Below are positions 59,650 to 64,000 of a stretch of 64,000 nucleotides of DNA, piece by piece. Both the position numbers and the translations under genes were made by a program. Under the pieces are notes generated by a model, which was not told the origin of the DNA, searched no databases, and saw nothing but the letters and a program-made list of their open reading frames with translations. Numbering within the stretch: the first letter of the stretch is position 1; each line of letters begins with the position of its first letter. Where the stretch lies: positions 276,500-340,499 of the forward strand of contig PKTB01000005.1 in the NCBI GenBank assembly GCA_002869385.1. Direction: 5' to 3'. Origin of the DNA: Marinilabiliales bacterium. GTDB taxonomy: Bacteria; Bacteroidota; Bacteroidia; Bacteroidales; ML635J-15.

Positions 59650-61500
59650 ATGAAAAGATTTTTACCATTAATAGTTTTATTTATAATCTGCCTAGACGGT
59701 ATTGCTCAAAAACCTGATCAAATTAAATCTGACAGTAGATATATTTGGGGTGAAGCTACAGCTTTAAGTCTTGACAAAGCAGATAGTTTTGCAATTAAAG
59801 ATCTCGTAAGTCAAATATCAACTAAAGTAGAAAGTAGCTTTTCTACGACTATGATAGAGAGCGGAGAAAACCTTGAAGAATACACACACTCTGCGATTAG
59901 CACTTATTCAAATATTTACCTAAATGATGCCAAAAGAATTGTAGTTCAGAAACGTAAAAAAGTTTATGTACTTCGCTATGTTGAAAGAGATGTAATATCC
60001 GGAATTTTTGAAAATAGAAAATAAAAAATAATGGATTACACAAACCTTGCTGTTCTAGCTGAGCAGAACTACAGAATAGCAGATGCATTAAGATATTACT
60101 ATTGGGCATTGGCATTATTAAATTCCCATCCGCAAAAGTTTTCAATAAAATATAAACTTGATAATGGATATGAAATTAGCCTACTTACTTTTATAAACAA
60201 TGAAATTGATAAAATCTTTCAATCACTGAATTTTAGTGTCTCTAAAACTGTCTCTAAAACTGAAAAAGATTGTTTTATATTAGAGATATCTTATAAAAAC
60301 AAGCCCGTTACAAATCTCGATTATGTATTTTGGACAGGAAACACCTGGTCTGGTTTGTACTAAGCTAAAGATGGTATCGGACTTATAGAATTTTTCAATC
60401 ATCAATCCGATATGTTTAGTCAATTACGTGTAAAAATTGAATACCAATATTTAAACAGAACGAAAATTGACCCGGAAGTTGAGTCTGTAATGGATATGGC
60501 ATCATTACCAAGATTAAAAAGTGGTGAAATAACCATTCCTCTTGGAGATGAGCAAGCTGTTTTAAATAAAGATATAGAGTCAGAAGTTCAATTAGAGTCT
60601 GTTGGATTTTTTCATACTTCAAACATTAAGGATTCCATAGACGACACAAACAAAGCACTTGATGAAAAAATATATCAAAAATCAATTACTCAAATAAATC
60701 AGGCAATTATTAGCAATTATCATGACAACATCAATAATCTTTTTACAGAAAATGGCTTAAAATGCTACGATAAGATAATTAAGTATGGTAATGCTGAACT
60801 CTTGCCTAAAAGAGACTCATTGAAATATATTTCTATAAATAATCAGACCATGGTTAGGTCATTCCCGATGTCCTTTAAGTTTCCAAATAATAATAGAACT
60901 TTTATCGAAGACATTGTTTACGTCTTCTATTCAACAGGAAAAGTTGATAATATTAGTTTTGCATTGTCTGATATCGCTTTAAATGATATTATTAATAAAT
61001 CTAATCGTTTTGGTACTGAAGAGTAAAAATACTTTCTAATTAATTTTCTTGAAAACTACAAAACTGCATATGCTTTAGAAAATCTTGAGTATATTGAATC
61101 CGTATTTGCTGATAATGCTTTAATCATTGTTGGAACAAAACTTATTGATGCTGAGCCAATTGATGGTATGTACAAACAACTTGATAATCAAAATATAATA
61201 TATACCAGATATTCCAAAGATGAATACCTAACACATCTTGAAAAAGCATTTAACTCAAAAGAATATATCAATATCGCTTTTGAAAACACAGAAATTCGTA
61301 AAACAGGAGGTGAAGATAAAATTTATGGAATTCAACTTGCTCAAAACTATTACAGTTCAAATTACTCTGATAAAGGATATTTATTTTTAATGATTGATCT
61401 GAATGACACAATAAACCCGAAAATATATGTCAGAACCTGGCAGCCTGAGAAAAACTCTGACGGAAGTACAATTGGTCTTGAAAACTTTACAATAAAATAA
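59650..61500 (+). pseudogene. LPP20-like exported protein, three in-frame stops
   Basis: One 616-codon frame from ATG 59650. The signal peptide (MKRFLPLIVLFIICLDGIAQ) is followed by an LPP20-like domain (YIWGEATALSLDKADSFAIK, DLVSQISTKVESSFS), then MDYTNLAVLAEQNYRIADAL, which looks like a tetratricopeptide-type helix pair, and further beta-rich parts. TAA codons at 60022-60024, 60361-60363 and 61024-61026 break it, but no frame change is needed; the last segment starts KYFLINFLENYKTAYALENL. Such large LPP20 proteins occur in Bacteroidota and their function is unknown. It is 1 bp from the DUF2797 gene. Confidence 0.72.
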
Positions 61501-61501
61501 T

Positions 61502-62299
61502 ATGATATATCAAGGAAATATCGCAAAAATGCGCTCTGAAAAGGATGATCCTATCAAGTATTATCTATCAATTGGTGACAATGAAATTAATGTGAACAAT
61601 CTAATTGGTAAAAACTTAAAAATTAAATTTGAACACCAAATTAATTGCATTAATTGTTCTGCAAAAACAAATAAAAGCTTTCATCAAGGATATTGCTACT
61701 CATGTTTTACAAGCGTTCCACAATGTGATGTTGGAATCTTACACCCGGAGAAAGACATGTCTCATGAAGGTATAAGTCGTGATATGGAGTGGTCTAAGAA
61801 AAACTCATTGGTGGATCATTATGTGTACCTTGCTATTACAGGCGGTGTAAAGGTTGGAGTGACACGACATACTCAAATTCCAACACGTTGGATTGATCAG
61901 GGAGCAATAAAAGCAATAAGATTAGCTAAAACTCCACACAGAAACCTAGCAGGTCAAATAGAAGTAGATCTTAAACAACATATATCTGACAAAACAAATT
62001 GGAGTAAAATGCTGCAAAGCAAAACTACTGATTTAAATCTTATTCAAATTAAAAATGAAATAGCAGAAAAGCTTTCTCCACAATTTCATAAGTTTTTAAG
62101 CTTCAATAATTCTATAGAGAAATTCTCATATCCGTTTAATTATAGCATCGATAATTTTAATACAATAAGTTTAGATAAAACGAATGAGATAAATAGCAAA
62201 CTCATTGGGATTAAAGGTCAATACCTTATATTTGAGAACGGTGATGTGATGAATGTTCGAAAGCATAACGGTTATCTAATATCTTTGGAAATAGAATAA
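61502..62299 (+). CDS. DUF2797 zinc-finger protein
   Basis: A 265-aa DUF2797 protein. A four-cysteine zinc site is formed by CINCSAKTNKSFHQGYC and YSCF, and HYVYLAITGGVKVGVTRHTQ with TRWIDQGA resembles the GIY-YIG nuclease-like core of this family. The C-terminal ~80 residues are less conserved. The biochemical role is unknown. It is followed after 1 bp by recX, with which it probably shares a transcript. Confidence 0.85.
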   Translation: MIYQGNIAKMRSEKDDPIKYYLSIGDNEINVNNLIGKNLKIKFEHQINCINCSAKTNKSFHQGYCYSCFTSVPQCDVGILHPEKDMSHEGISRDMEWSKKNSLVDHYVYLAITGGVKVGVTRHTQIPTRWIDQGAIKAIRLAKTPHRNLAGQIEVDLKQHISDKTNWSKMLQSKTTDLNLIQIKNEIAEKLSPQFHKFLSFNNSIEKFSYPFNYSIDNFNTISLDKTNEINSKLIGIKGQYLIFENGDVMNVRKHNGYLISLEIE

Positions 62300-62300
62300 T

Positions 62301-62768
62301 ATGTTAACAAAAGAACAATTCGAATCCAGATTACAAAGGGCAAAAAACATCTGCAGTAGGTCAGAGAAATGTTCTTTTGATATAAAACAATACTTAAGCA
62401 AATTCGAGATTTCCGAATTAGAAATAGATAAAATAATCAATATTCTAATTAAGGAAAAGTATATCGATGATAGTAGATACACTCAATTCTATGTTAATGA
62501 TAAATTGAAATTCAATAAATGGGGTAAGATTAAAATCCGCTATTCATTAAATCAAAAAGGCATTAGTACAGCAATTATTAATCAATCATTAAACAAAATC
62601 GATGAGCATTTATATTTAGAAACTCTAAAAAATATTATTTTGCATAAAAATAAAGGATTAAATAAGAGAAATAATATTCATGCAAAAGCTGCTCTAGTAA
62701 GATTTGCATCAAGCAGGGGGTTTGAATATGATTTAATAATGAAAATAGTAAATGAACTGTATAAATAG
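62301..62768 (+). CDS. recX: Regulatory protein RecX
   Basis: A 155-aa helical protein of RecX type, which modulates RecA filaments. It has three-helix repeats: CSRSEKCSFDIKQYLSKFEI, IDKIINILIKEKYIDDSRYT and FNKWGKIKIRYSLNQKGIST; the YIDDSRYT and KWGxxKI stretches are characteristic. Its divergence and small size lower certainty slightly. It ends just before the prfB promoter. Confidence 0.83.
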   Translation: MLTKEQFESRLQRAKNICSRSEKCSFDIKQYLSKFEISELEIDKIINILIKEKYIDDSRYTQFYVNDKLKFNKWGKIKIRYSLNQKGISTAIINQSLNKIDEHLYLETLKNIILHKNKGLNKRNNIHAKAALVRFASSRGFEYDLIMKIVNELYK

Positions 62769-62773
62769 TTTTA

Positions 62774-62781
62774 TATTTTTG
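62774..62781 (+). promoter_or_regulatory. Candidate -7 element for prfB
   Basis: TATTTTTG matches TAnnTTTG, 15 bases before the prfB ATG. Confidence 0.5.
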
Positions 62782-62796
62782 TAAAAAAAAACAATT

Positions 62797-63886
62797 ATGC
62801 TCACAATTGAAAAACTTAAAGAGGCAAAAAAGCGTGTTGAAGCTTTGAGGAGGTATCTTTGACATTGATAAAAAAAGAGAATTTGTAGAAGAAGAAAACC
62901 TTAAAACGCAAGAATCTGACTTCTGGAACAATCCTGAGCAAGCTGAAAAGACTCTCAAAAAAATCAGTAAAGTAAAAAAATGGATAACAAATTATGACTC
63001 TGTATCAACAAAAATGGAGGATACAGAAGTTTTGTTTGAGTTTTTTAAATCAGGAGATGTAAGTGAAGAAGAAATCGACACCGAATTTAGCAGGACTCTC
63101 TCTGCAATCGAAGATCTTGAGTTGAAAAACATGCTTGGCAATGAAGAAGACAGCCTGGACGCTGTAATGACTATCAATGCAGGAGCAGGAGTGACAGAAA
63201 GCAATGATTGGGCAGAAATGTTAGAACGTATGTATCAACGCTATGCTGAAGAAAACTCATATAAAACACAAGTTATAGATAGGCAAGAGGGTGATAGTGT
63301 AGGAATAAAATCTGTCACTTTGAGTTTTTCGGGTGATTTTGCATATGGTTACTTAAAAGCTGAATCAGGAGTTCATCGATTAGTGCGGCTCTCTCCATTT
63401 GATTCCGCTCATAAAAGACATACATCCTTTGCATCTGTATTCGTTTATCCTCTTGTAGATGATGATATTACAATTGAAATAAATCCTTCAGAAATAGAAT
63501 GGGATACTTATAGAAGTAGTGGAGCAGGAGGCCAAAATGTAAACAAAGTAGAAACGGCAGTTATGTTAAAGCATATCCCCACTGGTATAGTTATTGAAAA
63601 TAGCGAAACCAGAAGTCAATTAAAGAATAGAGAGAATGCTATTCGCTTGCTTAAATCACAACTTTATGAGTTAGAGTTAAGAAAAAAACAGGAGGAAAAA
63701 GATAAACTTGAAGGTCAAAAACGTAAAATTGAGTGGGGCTCACAAATAAGAAATTATGTCCTACACCCGTATAAATTAGTAAAAGATTTAAGAACTGGTC
63801 ATGAAACTGGTAATACACAATAAGTTTTAGATGGTAATCTTGCAGAGTTTATAAAAGCATTTTTGATGGAATATGGTAATAAGTAA
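62797..63886 (+). pseudogene. prfB: Peptide chain release factor 2, programmed +1 frameshift plus one in-frame stop
   Basis: RF2 of about 362 aa, terminating at UGA and UAA. Frame 0 from ATG 62797 runs 21 codons to CTT then TGA (62860-62862); reading then continues in the +1 frame from GAC 62861. The slip site AGGAGG-TAT-CTT-TGA-C is the classical autoregulatory signal. The rest has the SPF tripeptide in [18 protein letters not shown] and the catalytic GGQ in [20 protein letters not shown] separate TAA at 63821-63823 interrupts ETGNTQ-stop-VLDGNLAEFI, 21 codons before the natural stop (63884-63886). Val132 stands where GAGGTE is nearly invariant (GTG; GGG to GTG). The frameshift is normal; the TAA is not. 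Confidence 0.93.
62847..62863 (+). promoter_or_regulatory. prfB programmed +1 frameshift site
   Basis: GAGGAGG (62847-62853) acts as internal Shine-Dalgarno; TAT CTT TGA C follows with the spacing known from E. coli prfB. Slippage of the Leu-tRNA at CTT onto TTT bypasses the TGA when RF2 is scarce. Confidence 0.93.
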
Positions 63887-64000
63887 TAGTATATACAATT
63901 CAGATACTGTACAAAAAAGTGTGTAAAGCTCAAATAAAAATCGATTTTTGTAGTGCAAACAATAAAAATTGAAAAATATGAACTTTACACAAACACAAAT
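63887..64000 (+). mobile_element. Possible left edge of an insertion sequence
   Basis: After prfB the sequence changes to a segment with GTGTGTAAAGCTC, a 14-bp palindrome AAAAATCGATTTTT (63936-63949), and an ATG at 63978 opening MNFTQTQ at the window edge. This resembles the start of IS256-type transposase genes in Bacteroidota, but only seven codons are visible. Confidence 0.28.

Noticed and set aside
62797..62862. prfB as frameshifted pseudogene because of the TGA at codon 22
   Set aside because: The AGGAGG-TAT-CTT-TGA-C context is the known programmed frameshift. Only the later TAA is anomalous.
1..64000. Reassignment of a stop codon to an amino acid
   Set aside because: TAA, TAG and TGA are all found inside genes, and intact neighbours end with each of them. 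prfB still carries the UGA-dependent frameshift. No single reassignment explains the data.

Overview
The window is AT-rich DNA from a member of the Bacteroidota, most likely the Bacteroidales/Marinilabiliales group. Evidence: TAnnTTTG-type -7 promoter elements before many genes, hardly any Shine-Dalgarno sequences, type IX secretion components and cargo (PorQ, a type A sorting tail), a GT3-GT35 glycogen fusion protein, and (d)CMP kinase, ClpX and PorQ sequences of Bacteroidota type. No rRNA, tRNA or CRISPR array was seen.

Layout. 1-2461 (minus): an enormous secreted LamG/PKD-like protein running off the left edge. 2.5-26.6 kb: a surface-polysaccharide locus with a nonulosonic-acid branch (NeuB-like, acetyltransferase, SpsF-like cytidylyltransferase, sialyltransferase-like enzyme, O-acyltransferase, Wzx flippase), a GDP-fucose branch (gmd, fcl), a WbpB/D/E-like amino-uronate branch, several glycosyltransferases, a Fdt/Qdt-like 3-amino-sugar branch that encloses a CitE-like lyase, a GtrB-GtrA-membrane-protein cassette, an EpsG-like membrane protein and ugd. 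26.6-29.8 kb: an AAA_14/DUF4143 ATPase and rluB, embedded in short tandem-repeat spacers. 29.8-42.3 kb: housekeeping genes (glycogen enzyme, rRNA methyltransferase, two Na+ symporters, fbaA, clpP, clpX). 42.3-45.9 kb: a CRP/FNR regulator divergent from a sulfur-handling operon (SQR, DUF1641, DsrC/TusE, DsrE2). 46-64 kb: priA, pfkA, ispH, cmk, porQ, aspS, hppA, a thioredoxin-like T9SS cargo, a SerA-like dehydrogenase with DUF2148 protein, an LPP20-like protein, DUF2797, recX and prfB. The last ~100 bases may be the edge of an insertion sequence.

The most striking property is global. I count 26 in-frame stop codons (15 TAA, 6 TAG, 5 TGA) inside 17 otherwise intact genes, including essential ones (aspS, priA, prfB). 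In none is the reading frame lost. Where family conservation fixes the lost residue (Gly in aspS, in the phosphorylase and in the AAA_14 protein) the change is GGA to TGA; all the others can also be explained by single G-to-T or C-to-A changes. Substitutions at near-invariant residues in hppA, rluB, prfB and the spsF-like gene fit the same transversion. This looks like an 8-oxoguanine-type signature (damaged template or a mutator lineage), not codon reassignment, because all three stops are affected and genes still end on all three. Interrupted genes are entered as 'pseudogene' over their full span, but many are probably functional in the cell.

Other points of interest: a CitE-like enzyme within an amino-sugar N-acylation operon, paired FdtA-type cupins of which one lacks the second active-site histidine, a sulfur operon whose DsrC-like protein keeps only the terminal cysteine, classical prfB programmed +1 frameshifting, and 7/8-bp tandem repeat arrays in several spacers.
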